Positions 11,024 through 23,879 of a stretch of 64,000 bases of DNA are shown here, in pieces. The notes under the pieces are model-generated. The model was not told where the DNA came from, ran no database searches, and was given only the letters and a program-made list of their open reading frames with translations. Source of the DNA: Collybia mongolica (lineage: Eukaryota; Basidiomycota; Agaricomycetes; Agaricales; Clitocybaceae); NCBI GenBank assembly GCA_013420905.1, contig JAAXNY010000013.1, positions 2,046,001 to 2,110,000 on the forward strand, read 5' to 3'. Within the stretch, counting starts at the first letter, position 1. The number at the start of each line of letters is the position of its first letter. The translations under genes and the position numbers were made by a program.

Positions 11024-13084
11024 TGCAAATTGAAGTTGACAGAAAACGGGGAGTTCTGGGCTTATTCCTGCCTTCCTTGGCCTCGCATTTATGTCGTCGA
11101 GTGGTATTTGGAGAGGACCAAGTGTAGATCTAGCTTGCCCGATCAGCAATACGACTAACTGATCGACAGCGTCCGGATATAGTAATACCCTCTAACCCCT
11201 CGAGCGTGGCACAGTGGGGTCTGTGATTTTTGCCCTTTTTACCCCTGTCGTCCGGATGGATTCAATTCTTGCCAGCCAAAGGTATTCTCTGGTATTCTCT
11301 TGGAAGCCAGGAGAGGCGTACTGTGTACCACATGTTCAGGTACCTCACGCCCGCCTCCACGCTACGTTTCTGGACTATCGTGAGTGTCCCCGCAACAAAT
11401 ACGAGCGACCTCGTTGCCCATCGTGGGTATAATGCGCATTCAAAGGCTGGGGCCCATAAAATGGATATATGAACGGAACCTACGCCCTCCCACCCTCCAT
11501 AGAAGGTACCCGGACGCCCCGCTTGATAAACACGTCCTTCCCGTCAGCATCTGAATCTTTCAGCGCCATGGGCAACAAGTACGCCCATCAGACCTCTGTT
11601 GTCGATGCAACCACACGCATCGTCAGTAGAGCGCCTTTTGTCCAGTAGGCGGATTTGAACATGCTTACTTCACTACCCCGCACTCCCATGCATGTGCGTT
11701 ACTCAAGTTTTGCAAGATTCTCCAGATCGATTCTCCACGCTTGCAGCAGTCAATCAATTATTGCTTGGCGACTGTCAGCCTTCAGCGTCTGTCAGCACAG
11801 TACCTTCCAAGCATTGGAAAAAATCGCCATTGATCTGCACACTCAATCATCGCTCATCATCGACATCTATCCCTCATGGGTCCAACTGGATTTATATTCC
11901 TCCACAATGTTCCCTCTATCAATGGTCAATCAGCAACTCATACGGTATTGCAAGCTACTCTCAATCCGCAACTAACAATCGCTCCAGAGTCTGTGCTACA
12001 TCGCATCGCCAAATTCCCCACGTCAAGCCCGGCACCACCTTCAGGCAACCGCCGAGACATCGTTGTACCATAATTCGTGACAAGTCCCTGGAGCTTCCTA
12101 GAGTCGGTCCCCATCACTCACCGACATAAAAGCCTAAAATTTTTGCATTTCTCGCCTGCGATCGTCCGTCGTCCCTCAGTACGCTGTTCCTGTCCGGCTT
12201 GGCAACAACTCTAAATTTAGTGCTAACCACCATACGGCTTTTCTGGGTTTTTCTTCGCACTGCTCGGCTAAATATACCCTCTTCGTTCCTTTTTTTTTTC
12301 CTTCGGGTGCTACATATGCTCACACACTACACCACGCCGATCCCAGCTATCGATCTGTCGCGGGAGATAATGTTTTTCCGAAATCCGACATAGTGCCGAG
12401 AGTCCACAATACTCTATTATTTCTGGAAATTCATTCAATGTTGAATGCGAGCTGTTCCTTCCGCGTATGTTCGTCTATTTTCAACTTTCTAATTTCTCGA
12501 GCTCCATGCTTTATTTCCCATCACGTGACATGCATGTGACTTCATCAAACGCGTCTTTCAGCGCGAAGATTCAAAGAAACCCAAGCCCTCATGCAAATCA
12601 AATTGTTTTCTTGGCACTGATCCAACGGCAGCCGCTTACCATCTCTTGGTGCACTCGAGCCTAATGTTGGACCCAGGTACCTGAGACCTTCTCGGCGCCC
12701 GGAGCTTGCATTATCCACCACTTCTCTTTAGGCTTTCGACGCCACCGGTGCCACAGGAATGAGGTCATATGAACGGCTTTCGCTATAACAGGCTGCGCTG
12801 TTTAGATTTGTCCATCTGTTGACGTTATGTCTGTTATTCGAGGACAGGTATTGCGGGACAGACACCCTCATTACGAGAAGAGGCTGACACCAGGGTATAA
12901 ATCGTCACAATTACAAAATGAATGTACCAAAAAAAAATAAAGGATGCATAGTCTTCAAAGCGAATACCTACTACAAGTGAAGAGGAAAGCTAACGTACAG
13001 GGTTTGTCAATCGTAATTTCATGAGGTATTATGACTGGAAAATGTTGTGTGCAGGGGAGAAGTGCAGTCCATAAAGTGTTCCAA
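11024..13084. other. Spacer between the two four-helix paralogues
   Basis: About 2 kb with no supported gene. No trace of a third copy, tRNA or transposon ends was noticed. Confidence 0.4.
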
Positions 13085-13951
13085 TCAGACACTCGCAGTC
13101 TTTTCCGTGGTCTTTTCGCTGGTCCCCTCATCAAAATGTGTATCCCGAGTCGCAACGGACCCTTCTGGGGCAGCACGAGAGGACGCCATAAAGAGCACAA
13201 TCGCCGCTATCACAGTGAAAAGACAGGTGATCCAGGGCAGGATCGCCACCAGGCGTACTACGGAGCGTAAGTCCGCACGTCAGCATACTCTCCACAGGAA
13301 CCGAACAAATGCACGCACGATAATCAATCTCTCTGTAAACGCTCGTGGACCCCGACGCTTCTTCAGCCTGCTTGACCACGTTGGGAGGGAGCTGGAGGGG
13401 TCCGATGGTGGCGGTGATCTTCGCGCTGCGGTTGGCAAAGAACACGGTGAAGGGGATGAGGGTCGCGAAGAGCCAAGTGGCGCAGAAGGCAAGGATGAGC
13501 GATTGGACTCGAAGGGAACGCGTTGCGAGGGAGCGTGTGATGGGGACGGAGAACATGAGCAGAAAGATCGAACAAAGAACGGCGATAAGGGCCCCGACAG
13601 TCGTTAGCACCACTCCGCTCTGAAAGACATCTTGATAAGCGAAAAAGTGATTCGGGTCAGCTTTTACTCCGCGGCGTTTGAGAGGCGGCAACCCTGACCG
13701 TTAACATTGATATCGACTTTCACACCGGGGGGCACTTTCTTCTTGAAGCTGCTCTGCGCCTGGTTCGATTTAATGAGTGCGTTCAGACCTGAAAAGACGA
13801 TTTGAGTCAGGGAGCGACACGTCGTTCGGTTTGCTACGGACTCACCGACGCTGCCGGCGATCACGCCCCACGCCCACGCCATCGCAAGCGCGCCGAGGAG
13901 GGCGGCTTTCATGGGGATCGCGCTGCTGTGGGTGGTGGTGGTGAACTTCAT
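13085..13951 (-). CDS. Four-helix membrane protein of unknown function, copy B
   Basis: About 230 residues. It starts at ATG 13951 (MKFTTTTHSSAIPMKAAL) and stops at 13085, in four exons with the same positions and phases as copy A. The first helix is AALLGALAMAWAWGVIAGSVG, then a loop ending DINVND, a helix (VLTTVGALIAVLCSIFLLMF), a helix (LILAFCATWLFATLIPFTVFF), a loop with IGPLQLPPNVV and SGSTSVYREIDYLRLV, a helix (ILPWITCLFTVIAAIVLFMA) and an acidic/Thr tail. Introns have ordinary GT-AG ends; intron 2 starts GTCAGG. Function unknown. Conservation between copies concentrates in helices 2-4 and the SGSTSVY loop, suggesting a folded role rather than a signal peptide plus spacer. Confidence 0.8.
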
Positions 13952-15001
13952 GGTGGGCTGGAGGGAGAAAAATGCGGGGTCAAAAAAGATTGGTGGAGAG
14001 ACTTTATAATAGTTTTGGCGTGCTCCATCTGTACAAATGATCGGACATCTTGTGACCTCTTCTCGACGTCAATTCAGGCATTCCGTGCTTCGGAAGCCCT
14101 TGCATAGCAAAAACAAATACTCCCCGATTGTTCCCTTCCGACGCGGGGTCAAAGGCCCATGCTTATGTCGGGGTTCACCACTTCCGGTATTGCCGTTTAA
14201 CTCATAAGTAGAGCTCCGGGTATCGAGAACCCGTCCATGTACACAACGCTGCTTCACCAACGACGCAGTATTTTCCCTTGACTGAAGATATTTAGACACT
14301 CACAGAAGATCTCGAACCACCGCTTTCATTAACAGGCCTGTCCAAGTCCTCGGCGACTTCGCTCGGCCGGGAAAAATAACCATGTGGAGTTCTAAACATA
14401 GATGGTAAGAGCGCGCGCACCAGGAACCGAAAGCGAAGTCGCATGGAAAGATTGGAATACCCGTTGTCTTAGTGACCCAGGTCTCGTAAAGGAAATAAAA
14501 GACACCTTCAGTACACTGCAGGACGAGGACTTTGGATGAAATACGAGGCTTGTACTAGGGCTTACAGCACACTGCTTAAAAATATTGAGCGGTTGTCAGG
14601 CCAAAATGTCGTGACGTGGTTTAAATAAACTATCGAATGGCCTTTCAAATTTCAAGATGAGTCAAAGTGAACAGCATCAAAGAAAAAAATGTAACTGACC
14701 ACATCTTATTTCTCACACAATTTATACACCCGACACCAGAGAGCATAGAATCAGACGGTGAGAAGAATCTTACGATTAGTACTATGGATACCGGACACGT
14801 TGCAAAACTGCTAAAATTTCCTTCAGAACTGAAATATTGCACCATCCGGGCGTAACCAATGTCTTATTGACCGCGTGCGATAGGGGTGGGGTGTAGGTCG
14901 TCACGAATTCCCATGGATTAGACAATTACTAATATAACTCAGTTGCACAGACAAAACTCGGCTCCTCAAAAAATAACGGAGCTCATCCCACTCCACATCC
15001 A
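13952..15001. other. Intergenic, nothing recognised
   Basis: Contains the upstream region of copy B and the 3' flank of the small CxxC protein. No RNA gene or coding motif found. Confidence 0.4.
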
Positions 15002-15570
15002 TCATGAACTAGCCTGCTCAACGCGCAACGTGGGGCCTTTAAAATCGTGGCCACGAAGGACGAAGGACGGCGGCCTGTGCCACGACTCCGCCGTCCGGTA
15101 CCAGGGGTTCATCTCAGCAACTGGCGATCGATCCTGTGCTGGCGCGTCGGGTGGCAGCCTAAGGAGCGAGCAATACACGGGGGTGGTCAGAGGATTCCGC
15201 ACTGTCGACGTCAGCGACCATAACGGCTCACCCCGAGGCGCGCCACCCGCAGATTCCACAAGTCCAAAAGATTCGCTTCGGCCAGGGCACGCGGAATGCG
15301 GGTAAGCAGAGGAGGCCGATTAATCTGTCGTGCTTTGTCACTGAGAGGGAAGCTGTGGTTCCGACCACATGGGGGCGTTAAGCGCGTGCGAGGCCGTGGG
15401 GTAGCCCTGGGGGCCCTGGTTGGGGACTCACATGGATTCTGACATGAAGGGCAGGGTTTGCTTGAGCGTTGATCGTGATTGCGGTTCGTGGCAGATTCAG
15501 CAGGTGTAGCGGCACCAGCTGGGTCATCGACATCAATAAGTATTTTACTTCGGATTTTGGGGGGCTGGGC
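15002..15570 (-). CDS. Small putative zinc-binding (CxxC...CxxC) protein, 5' end uncertain
   Basis: Three exons join in phase on the minus strand. The first reads through ILIDVDDPAGAAT to KPCPSCQNP. An intron starting GTGAGTCC leads to an exon with LTKHDRLIGLLCLPAFRVPWPKR, WTCGICGWRASG. A second intron leads to LPPDAPAQDRSP, NPWYRTAESWHRPPSFV and LRGHDFKGPTLRVEQASS, stop at 15002. Two CxxC pairs about 30 residues apart suggest one zinc ribbon or knuckle. No clear start codon is seen; an upstream exon is likely beyond 15570. The family is not recognised. GC content is higher than in the flanks, as expected for coding sequence. Confidence 0.55.
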
Positions 15571-16089
15571 GCGTGTGCTTACTAGACGCTATGCGGTGGG
15601 GGGTGGGGATTTGGTAATCCGTGTCAGTGCTCGTGTGGGCGTGTAGGAGGAATGAGACGAACAGAGTGGATTCATATGTGAAACGTGCGCCAGCGCGTCA
15701 GAAATTGAGTGGGTCGACAAGGGTGGGAGTTAAGAGCACTGAGCTCGCGTGTGGGTTCTCAGGATTGACAATAGCAATCAATCCGTTCTCTGTTCATCCT
15801 GACATCCTTTTATCGGAAACCATGGTTTCCCAGCGGCTACGATATGTCAAGGACATAACCTTCTCTGTCAATACCAACACTGACACAGATTATTGTGATG
15901 GAAGTTTTACAGGGATCGAAAATGCTTCTCAAAAACGTGTCAACAGATAGTTGTAATGGTTGTACTAGTCAAACAAAAGAGTACAATTTAGGAGTAGAGA
16001 GAAACCCAACAATCCATTTGTTAGAACCCATTCCACATCAACTGATGCGCAAAGTAGTCCATAACAAAAGGAAAGATGGAGATCCCCCG

Positions 16090-16267
16090 ACGACGCAAGC
16101 CGGTAGTGCAGTAGCAAGGTCATCGCGCCCCCGTGTTGCAAGCAGAGCACAGGGGACAAGGGCGGCAAAAATTAGATAACCAAGAATGGAGGCGGTGCCT
16201 CCATAATAGTGGTTAAACTATTAAGAACAGATACTACACTTGATCTAAGCCAAAAGGCCAGAGTGGT
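16090..16267 (-). ncRNA. U2: U2 spliceosomal snRNA
   Basis: The minus strand reads a near-canonical U2 5' half: stem I (GGCCTTTTGGC), AGATCAAGTGTAGTATCTG with the branch-point-binding GTAGTA (complement at 16232-16237), TGTTCTT, and stem IIa with loop AATAG-TTTAACCA-CTATT. A perfect GGAGGC/GCCTCC hairpin follows, then the Sm site ATTTTTG (16166-16172). Stem III is CCCCTGTG/CACGGGGG, and the stem IV loop TACTGCACTACC matches the U2-B''/U2A' site. Length near 178 nt fits U2. U2 base-pairs with intron branch sites and U6 in the spliceosome. It would be transcribed by RNA polymerase II from the right-hand side. The GGCTTAGATC variant of stem I is also found in fission yeast. Confidence 0.93.
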
Positions 16268-17373
16268 AAGGTTTCAAAATGCGGGGACGAGGTTTATATA
16301 GGTATTTTTGAGTGCACGGACCACGTTGATCGGTTCACATGGTTTGTCTGAATGGGGACGTGTGAACCTGGGGTTTGCGGAGGATGGATCACCGTTTTTA
16401 CCTCCTTCAATGAATGGTTGTTTCTGTGTAGCGCATTCAATACTCGGCATACTAGAATGCACTTTATAGGTTTGGATATTCTGTTTTGTTGAATGAAAAA
16501 TCCGTTTTCTCATGTTCACGTGCAGACTGCGCAAGTCAAGGTCATAAATGCGTGAACCCTGCAATCACTCTGGGTCATAATAGCTTCCAGTAGTCGCAAA
16601 CTCTCTGCCTTGAAAACTTATTGGCTACCGGAGTAATGTCGACAGGTATGTAGAACCATCGTGAACTTCATGCCGGCCGACAAGTTGACTTTCATTCATG
16701 GTGGACTCGTTACCCTTAAACGTTCCACCAGGTCAGTTTCTCCATACACTAAGAACATTTCTATACGGAGGAAATACAAGTGCGGGGTTGCTAGTCAACC
16801 ATTGAGTTCCGGAGAAAGACATTATAGGTTGAACTGTCCCACAATCGCTTACGTGCCAAGCTAATGGTTAGATCAGATTAGATTTCATCAGGGCGAACGC
16901 CCCAGGTGGCGTAGGTGGAGCGTACGAGGCTGAACCTTCGCAATGGACTCAATCTTGTCCAGTCGCAACGTTTAATAGGTGAGGCTGGTTTCGATTCACA
17001 ATTTTGACTCGTAGTTAGTGTGAGTTCCAAAGGCTTGGCGCTAGGTAGATAGATCATCAAAATGATTCAAATTGCCGACTCGGAATCCAATTTCCTTGCT
17101 CCTAACTTATTATTTACCTCACGCTCGACCTTGTGCGCATGCTATCATGTAGCGTATGTTAGTCTCCGCGGGTGTAAACCTGATTAGAGGATAGGGCGCT
17201 GTCCGAATGATCGCTGTGACACGGCCCGCGCGTGTCAGCAAATATTCTCAGTCGCTTGGCACTCACTAGCCCCAATTCATGGCTTCTTTTCCTCTTCTAC
17301 TTATTTCACGCTGGGCGAGGCTCTCTTTCTCTTGTTCGCGGCGGCGGAACAACTCCTCACGACGCTCGCTTTA
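16268..17373. other. U2 promoter side and protease upstream region
   Basis: No coding gene supported. It must hold the U2 snRNA promoter (adjacent to 16268) and the aspartic protease promoter. No unambiguous TATA or proximal sequence element could be assigned by eye. Confidence 0.4.
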
Positions 17374-19374
17374 ATGCGTTTCTCGCTAGCTCTAACTTTC
17401 CTTGCCGCGCTCTCTCTTTTGGCTTCGGCATCTGATGGCTTTCGCGGACTTTCGACTGGTTATATCAGTTACGTTGGTAATGGTGTCCACCTTCCCATAT
17501 ACAAACGGAAGGCATCTTTGGCTAGGAGACGAGCTTCGACGGCATCTATCGGGTTGGGCGATTTTGTGGATGTGTGAGTACTTGTGACCTATGCTATGCA
17601 CTGCATCCCGACATCGGAGGACTATCTTTAGAACCTACAACGTCCTTCTGACTGTAGGAGGCGTGTCGACGCCAGTGGTTCTAGGTGAGTTCTCACCCTG
17701 CTGTCCGTCGCACAACTCATCTTCTATTTTTCACAGATACTGGGTCATCGGATCTCTGGGTGATATCCGACGCATGTACAGCGTGTCCAAAAAGCGTTCC
17801 TCACTATCCACAAGCGACGTTCCAGTCTACAGGGCTTGAGGTCAAGCTTCTCTATGGAGACTCGCGGACGGGTACCCATGCCTATGGTTTGATCGGAAAG
17901 GATACTGTCGATCTCGCTGGCCTCAAGCTTGACGATCAGTACTTCGCGGCTATTAATGACACGAACACGACCGTAGCGGAAACGGGATCGGCGGGCATTT
18001 TTGGCTTGGGATTTCCCGCTAACAGGTATGTGTTATTCTTATCTTTTATTCGATACACCCTGACTTCGTGCAGTGTAATATGGAACGCCATACTCGCCCA
18101 GGAGCGCAAGGTCCAGGGCGGGATGAACCTGGGCCACGATGGCACGAGGTTCCCGAATTTTTCCGAGCTTTTTGGGCACCGATTCCAACAGCGACAGACC
18201 CCATCGTTTGTCGATGCCGTATTCAGTTCGTACCCAAGGATCGCACCCTTCTTGGGAAGGCTGATATCTACGGGTGGTATAAGCATGCCAATGTTCGCGG
18301 TGACCCTGCAGCGCGACACCGTGGATGTTGGTGGGAATGCCGGCATGTTGAGTATCGGAGAGCTCCCTGGTGGCGTCAAGAACGAGAGTCTCACGTGGGT
18401 CCCTGTGCGCACCTATAGCGCGGGTGGGGGTGGGCTACCACCTCCTCCGGACTCGCCTGATGAGGTAGGCCTGCCCGTGGTTATCTGGGAATCAGAATTC
18501 AATTCGATAAGCACAGAAGTACCCGTTGACATGGGAGGTTTTCATCGATGACGTCTATCTTGATGGGCAGCAGCTTCCTCGTTCGACGCTATCCTCACCA
18601 AGCATTGCGCTTTCGGCTTTGATAGACACGGTTTGTGATCTTCCATTTGCTTTGAGACGCGTTCTCAATCTCCTTGGATTAGGGAAACTCTCACATCCGC
18701 GGCCCTGCAGACGTTGTCCAATCTATTCTAGAAATGGTTGGGATGCGCTACCCATGCTCTCAACCGCATTCGCTCTCGTTCAAAATCGGTGGAAAGATGT
18801 TTCCTGTTGATCCGCGCGACCTCTCCAGTCAGTTTTACGCCGACTCCGTTTCCTTCTGTGCCCCCATGATCGTGCCGACGGACCCGCCCAGGGAGGGTCA
18901 TTATCTTTATAGCTGGAGTTTAGGCGCTCCTTTTCTTAAAAGGTAAGATTTTTCTCTCATAGCTTTCCTGCAGACTTATCGTGTTCATGAACGATAGTGT
19001 ACTCTCCTCTTACCATTTTGGTAACTTGACTTATCCATCGCAGGACCCTCCTCGGATGGGATTCCTCTCGACTGTGCCTGCCGACGCAGATGACCAGCTG
19101 CGAGACGCGGTAAAAATCGCCTCACAGGATGGTGGCAATTTCCCGGGTTGGTAGACTTTCTTATATCCTCTCCGTTCTGTGGCTCATAGCTTTTGGTGAT
19201 TCAGCTCTATCGGAAGCCGCTCCTACGGGCGCCCCCAAGGTGACGCAGACCGACGTGAATGGCGTCCCAGAGGCGAAAACGACCACGAAGCCAAAAATCA
19301 GTACTGCGGCACGCTTCACGCCAGCTGTGATGGCATGGCTATTGACGCCCACCATCGCACTGACGTTCCTGTGA
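17374..19374 (+). CDS. Secreted pepsin-like aspartic protease (A1), probably GPI-anchored
   Basis: Eight exons: 17374-17573, 17632-17684, 17737-18025, 18074-18464, 18520 (or 18517)-18630, 18683-18942, 18998-19146, 19190-19374; about 545 residues. A signal peptide (MRFSLALTFLAALSLLASAS) and a basic propeptide (KRKASLARRRA) precede the mature domain. Both catalytic motifs are intact: DTGSSDLWV (Asp85) and ALIDTGNS (about Asp347). Other family marks are YGDSRTGTHAYG (flap), AGIFGLGFP, and Cys pairs at CTACPK and SFCAPM. After the protease fold comes a Thr/Pro/Lys linker and a terminal hydrophobic stretch (PAVMAWLLTPTIALTFL), typical of a GPI attachment signal, so cell-surface or wall attachment is inferred. 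The in-frame ATG at 17332 is an alternative start but would bury the signal peptide. Confidence 0.88.
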
Positions 19375-21053
19375 ACATTGTTCTATGGCTTTGTTATATG
19401 TAACATCAGGCAGGTTCATAGGTGTAGCATCATCATTACCAAGGGATATTATAGTACAAGGAGGATGGATCATCGCGGTTTGGGGTTCTAACCTTTGTAT
19501 CTCATTCGTTTTGTTATCCATGTATTCCCGTCTTGAATATCTGCGGCTATTCCCTTGTGCCGTTACTGAACGGACAACTGTTGGGGATACTGAAGGATGC
19601 GAGACAGTGGCTAGACGCGTGTTTGTATTGCGTAAGATAGATGATATCTTTCTGGTTCAGATGAATGGGTCCTTAATACCCCCGAGTACAAGGTGGATGC
19701 GAAGCCACTGAATTATTGGACACTGTATCAAATAAACTCCTGTTACATCGAAATGTCATGTTGATGGCTCAGCGTGTATAGATGATCACAGAATTACATT
19801 AACAAGCATCTTCTGCGCAAAGGGATACTGAACTAACGGCGGGAGAGTGTTACGATGGATGGGATATGCCAACTTGCGTGTGATTTATATCTTAAATAGC
19901 TGTTGTTGTCCCTCGGAATTTAGAAAATACCGATGACCAGCTAGATGATTTAGTAAAGTATCAGAAATCGTGGACCTTACGGTATGTGATTGATAGAGAA
20001 TGCCTCGCCGTTGAGTCGAGATTGCAACCTTGTTGGAATGCTGTGTAACAGAAGAGGCTAACGCCAGAAATCAAATGCCACAGAAAGTGGTCTATCGATG
20101 GTGTGAGTGCTTACGAACAGTTCGAATTCGGTCCGATTGAGGATTAGAAGGCATAGAGTGTTTCATAGGCAGGGGACCAGTGATGGCTTTCGTTTTGCGA
20201 TCATCGCGCCCCGCATTGACAGAAAGTATCGTGGATGTGGAGCGAGGACGCGAAGCTGATAACTGTTCGACTTTGAGAGATTGATCAAAGATAATGATAG
20301 GTTTCACCTGTGTATTTACGTGGTAGCACCACTTTCAAATGTAGATAAGGGGGCTCTTTGAGTTCTGGGTGGGAACCTCGGGGGCGGGGCCGAAGATGTG
20401 AGTGCAAGCAGATCCTTTTCTCGGCATAGGAAGATTTCTGTTCACGGATTATGGTAAACCTTGAACGGATCCGCACGACACACCCGCTTGTCACGGGTCA
20501 AATAGGTGCTTGCGTGGTGCATTTTCATCTGAGCCACATGCGTGTATTGGGGGTATGGTAAAGTGGGGCAAAGTCTCCTATCAATGAGGGGTCAGTCAGG
20601 TTTGGCGAACGGCGAGTAAAGATAGTAGGAACTTGATGGGTTGATATTATAGGCTTGAACTACCGCAAAGAGCATAAAAAGAGCATGGGTATCCCATGCG
20701 GCACGTCGTTTTCTTTTGATTGTGACCCTAAGATGAGAATTCTATCATTTGGGTTGAAGAAGATGAAAAAATCATCAGCCGAACTGGTTTTACGAACGCA
20801 GCACCCAGGTGCAACAAGATGAATGAGCGGAAGAAGAAAAGGACCTTTCGGGATTATCGGACCGGCTGAATTCCTCCTCACGTGGAAATGAAGTCAGGTG
20901 ACTGTTCATGTCGTCACCATTCCAAGTTGACGCTAGTGAACGACGACGACGACGACGGACATTCATCCTCTCCTCCACAACCTTGTTGTAATATCTACCC
21001 TGCTGTACGAAATAGACCGACAGGCGCGCTGTGTAAGCCTATAAACTACCATC
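19375..21053. other. Intergenic, nothing recognised
   Basis: About 1.7 kb between two + strand genes. Short frames only; a GAC repeat near 20941-20957. No RNA gene or repeat ends identified. Confidence 0.4.
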
Positions 21054-23688
21054 ATGGCCACTCAATATGGCTCTGGTGCGGGCTCAAGATTGCCAACCGC
21101 AGTTCTAGTCGTTTCGGGAGTGTCAACAGTGGTCGCAGTCTTAGTTTCAGCAATGTCGATATACTTACAGCTGAAGAACTATAGGAAACCTATACTACAA
21201 CGGTGTGTAGCCATCTCGAGACACTTTGGCACAATTAGACTTCACAAAAACTATATCTCGCAGGATGGTCATTCGAATCATGATCATGGTCCCGATCTAT
21301 GCAATTTCTTCACTGATATCACTGTTCTCCCTGGAAGCTGCGTTTGTAATTGATGCCATTCGGGATATATACGAGGTCAGCCCATTTACGATTCATTTCA
21401 TGGGTACTGCGGATCGTGAGGGATAGCTTAGAGGTGCCTCATCAGGAAGGCTTTTGGGGAACGCATGCAGGATCTATGGTATCTACCCTTACATCTAATT
21501 TGACTCACTACATATCTCAATCTGTCTCCCATTATAAGCTGACTAGTCTTTCACCTAGGCTTTTGTCATCTACTGCTTCTTCGTTTTGCTTCTATCGTAT
21601 CTTGGTGGGGAGCGGTCCCTGCTAATACTTTTGCATGGTCGACCTCCCAAGGACCCTGTATTTCCGGTTAGCCTGTTCAAACGAGAGATTGACGTTAGCG
21701 ACCCCTACACATTCTTGTTCTTGAAGCGTGGGATTCTGCGTGCGTCTGCATCCTTTCCCGCCTCGCGCCGAAATATGTTCTGAACTCTTTTGTAGAATAT
21801 GTTCAAGTGAAGCCAATCTTAGCAGCTGCCACCCTGATACTGAAAGCCTGCGGTAAATTCAACGAGGGCGATTTCCGCGCCAACTCTGGCTATCTCTATG
21901 TTAGTATCGTATACAACACGAGCATCTGCCTTAGTCTGTATTGTTTGGCGATGTTCTGGCTTTTTGTAAACGAAGATCTCAAACCCTTTAGGTTAGTCAT
22001 CTCTTCAATTTGCTCAAAACCCGGCGGTTGCTCATATTTGTATAACGCATAGACCAGTCCCAAAATTTCTGTGCGTGAAAGGAATTCTTTTCTTTTCGTT
22101 TTGGCAGGCGATCGGAATATCTATTCTTGTCGCAGCAGGCGTTATCTCAAAGCTTGGACCCTATACTGATCCCGAGCATATTTCTATGGGCCTTACGGAT
22201 ACTCTAATATGCATTGAAATGCCCCTCTTTGCTTTCGCCCACATGTTCGCCTTCTCACACACGGATTATATCGACCCAGATCGGTGTTACGTTGCTCGCA
22301 TGCCGATGTACTATGCATTCCGGGATGCCTTCGGCTTACTAGATGTCGTCGAGGACACAAAGGCTACACTTCGCGGAGAGGGCATGGATTACCGCGAATT
22401 CGAGCCAGCAGAAGGCATAATGCATCAGGGCGATGGCCGCGATCGAAGAATTCGTGCAGGGCTAAGATACAGCAAAGGCGGACAACGAAAGTACTGGCTC
22501 CCACGGCTAACAAAGGATACTCTACCTCCTAGTCGTGTCGAGCGTGGCGTCAATCGCGCCATTACTAAAGTCATGGGCAGCGACCAGGGTGAGGAGGTCC
22601 ATGCGCCCCTGTTCTCCACTGAGGCGGATGATGTAGTTCATCTTGCCCCTGACCTCCGAAACCCGGACGAAGACCCAGATATGTGGGATACCTCGCATAC
22701 GGAAGACGGGTATGAGCTGCCTTTTGGGGACCCTGATGAAGACGACGAAGAGCTCTTTGCACACAGCAAGAAGTACCTCTTCGGTGATTACAACTACCCG
22801 TGCATTGACGTCAGTTCAGAGTTCGCGCGGACGGCCATGTGGGATGAAGAGGAACGTGTTTTACGGGACGAGAGAGGGGCATGGTTTTCGCCCATTCGCG
22901 GGGCCAAAGGACGAGCTGCTCTAGATAGGAGAGACGGGCCTGCATGGCAAGGTTACGGGGCCGTGGGCACAACAATACCGAGCGGGCAGAGGGGTAAGAG
23001 TAAAACACCCGAAGAAGAAATGGAATGGAATAACGGCAAAACGATTGACTACGAACAGGATCGTACCCCTTCTACGAAGCCAGCGGACGTTAGGATGCAA
23101 TGGACGAAAATAAAAAACCAGCACAGCAACCACTCAACACCACACTCTCAATCACCGCATATACGACATCGACCAGGGTTGCAGACGAATGTGTCTTCAA
23201 CCCCTTCATCCGCCGAAAGCAGTAGCAACGCTGCCAATAAATTGCGTTCTCCACCTCCCATCTCACGGAGCAGTTCAGGGGCGATTGGATCACCCGTACT
23301 GCCGCCTGATGCCGTCGATCTCGTTGTAGAAGACGAAGAGGCGGCACAAGAGGAACATATCCGTGAAAGGAGAAAAGGGGAACCCGCTGTGCGTGGGTCG
23401 GGATTGCGTAAAGTGTACAGACGTGGATTCGTAGGCCAGACCAAAGATGGTCGGCATGCCCATGGGGAAGTTGAAGTTCAAGAACCTGATGGAGAGGGAA
23501 GGGTCGAAGCTGGGCAAGAGATCATGAGCTCACTTGGAGCTCAGAGCGAGAATTCTAGCAGTGATGGTAGGCATGGTGACTCGAAGCCTGGCGATATGGC
23601 GGAGGGAGTTATTGCCAGAGCTGGAACACCTCCCTTACATGCCCGTGTAGTCGTCCACGATTTTGATGACGAAAATCCGTGGGCTTGA
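21054..23688 (+). CDS. TMEM184 / organic solute transporter alpha-like seven-helix protein
   Basis: 757 residues, exons 21054-21202, 21264-21375, 21559-21739, 21796-21991, 22053-23688, all in phase. The N-terminal 330 residues hold about seven hydrophobic helices in the order expected of the Solute_trans_a family. Family signatures are IYLQLKNYRKPILQRMVIRI, MVPIYAISSLISL, DIYEAFVIYCFF, LLSYLGGERSL, VQVKPILA, FVNEDLKPFRPVPKFLCVKGI and IEMPLFAFAHMFAFS. A long hydrophilic tail (over 400 residues, with acidic DEDDEE and Ser-rich parts) is normal for fungal members. The family acts in membranes of the vacuole/endosome or plasma membrane; fungal substrates are not settled. The third intron (21376-21558) is longer than others. 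Confidence 0.88.
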
Positions 23689-23879
23689 AACAGGACATCT
23701 ATGGTTACTTTTACATATGTATTGGTATAATTTGGGACTATTTGTCGTAAGAAATTCCCAGCTCACATTTCCAGGAGGGTTACACTCGCCGTCCAGATGG
23801 CATGGTGTACAATGCCGGCATGTTATTACATGTATCTATTTATGAACTTCTGTATTCCCTATCCGCGGAATGATTGATC

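Noticed and set aside
10167..11033. 288-codon + strand open frame
   Set aside because: It lies antisense over the spliced four-helix gene, crosses its introns and has low-complexity charged composition; a shadow frame.
13047..13607. 186-codon + strand open frame
   Set aside because: Antisense to copy B of the four-helix protein; no motif of its own.
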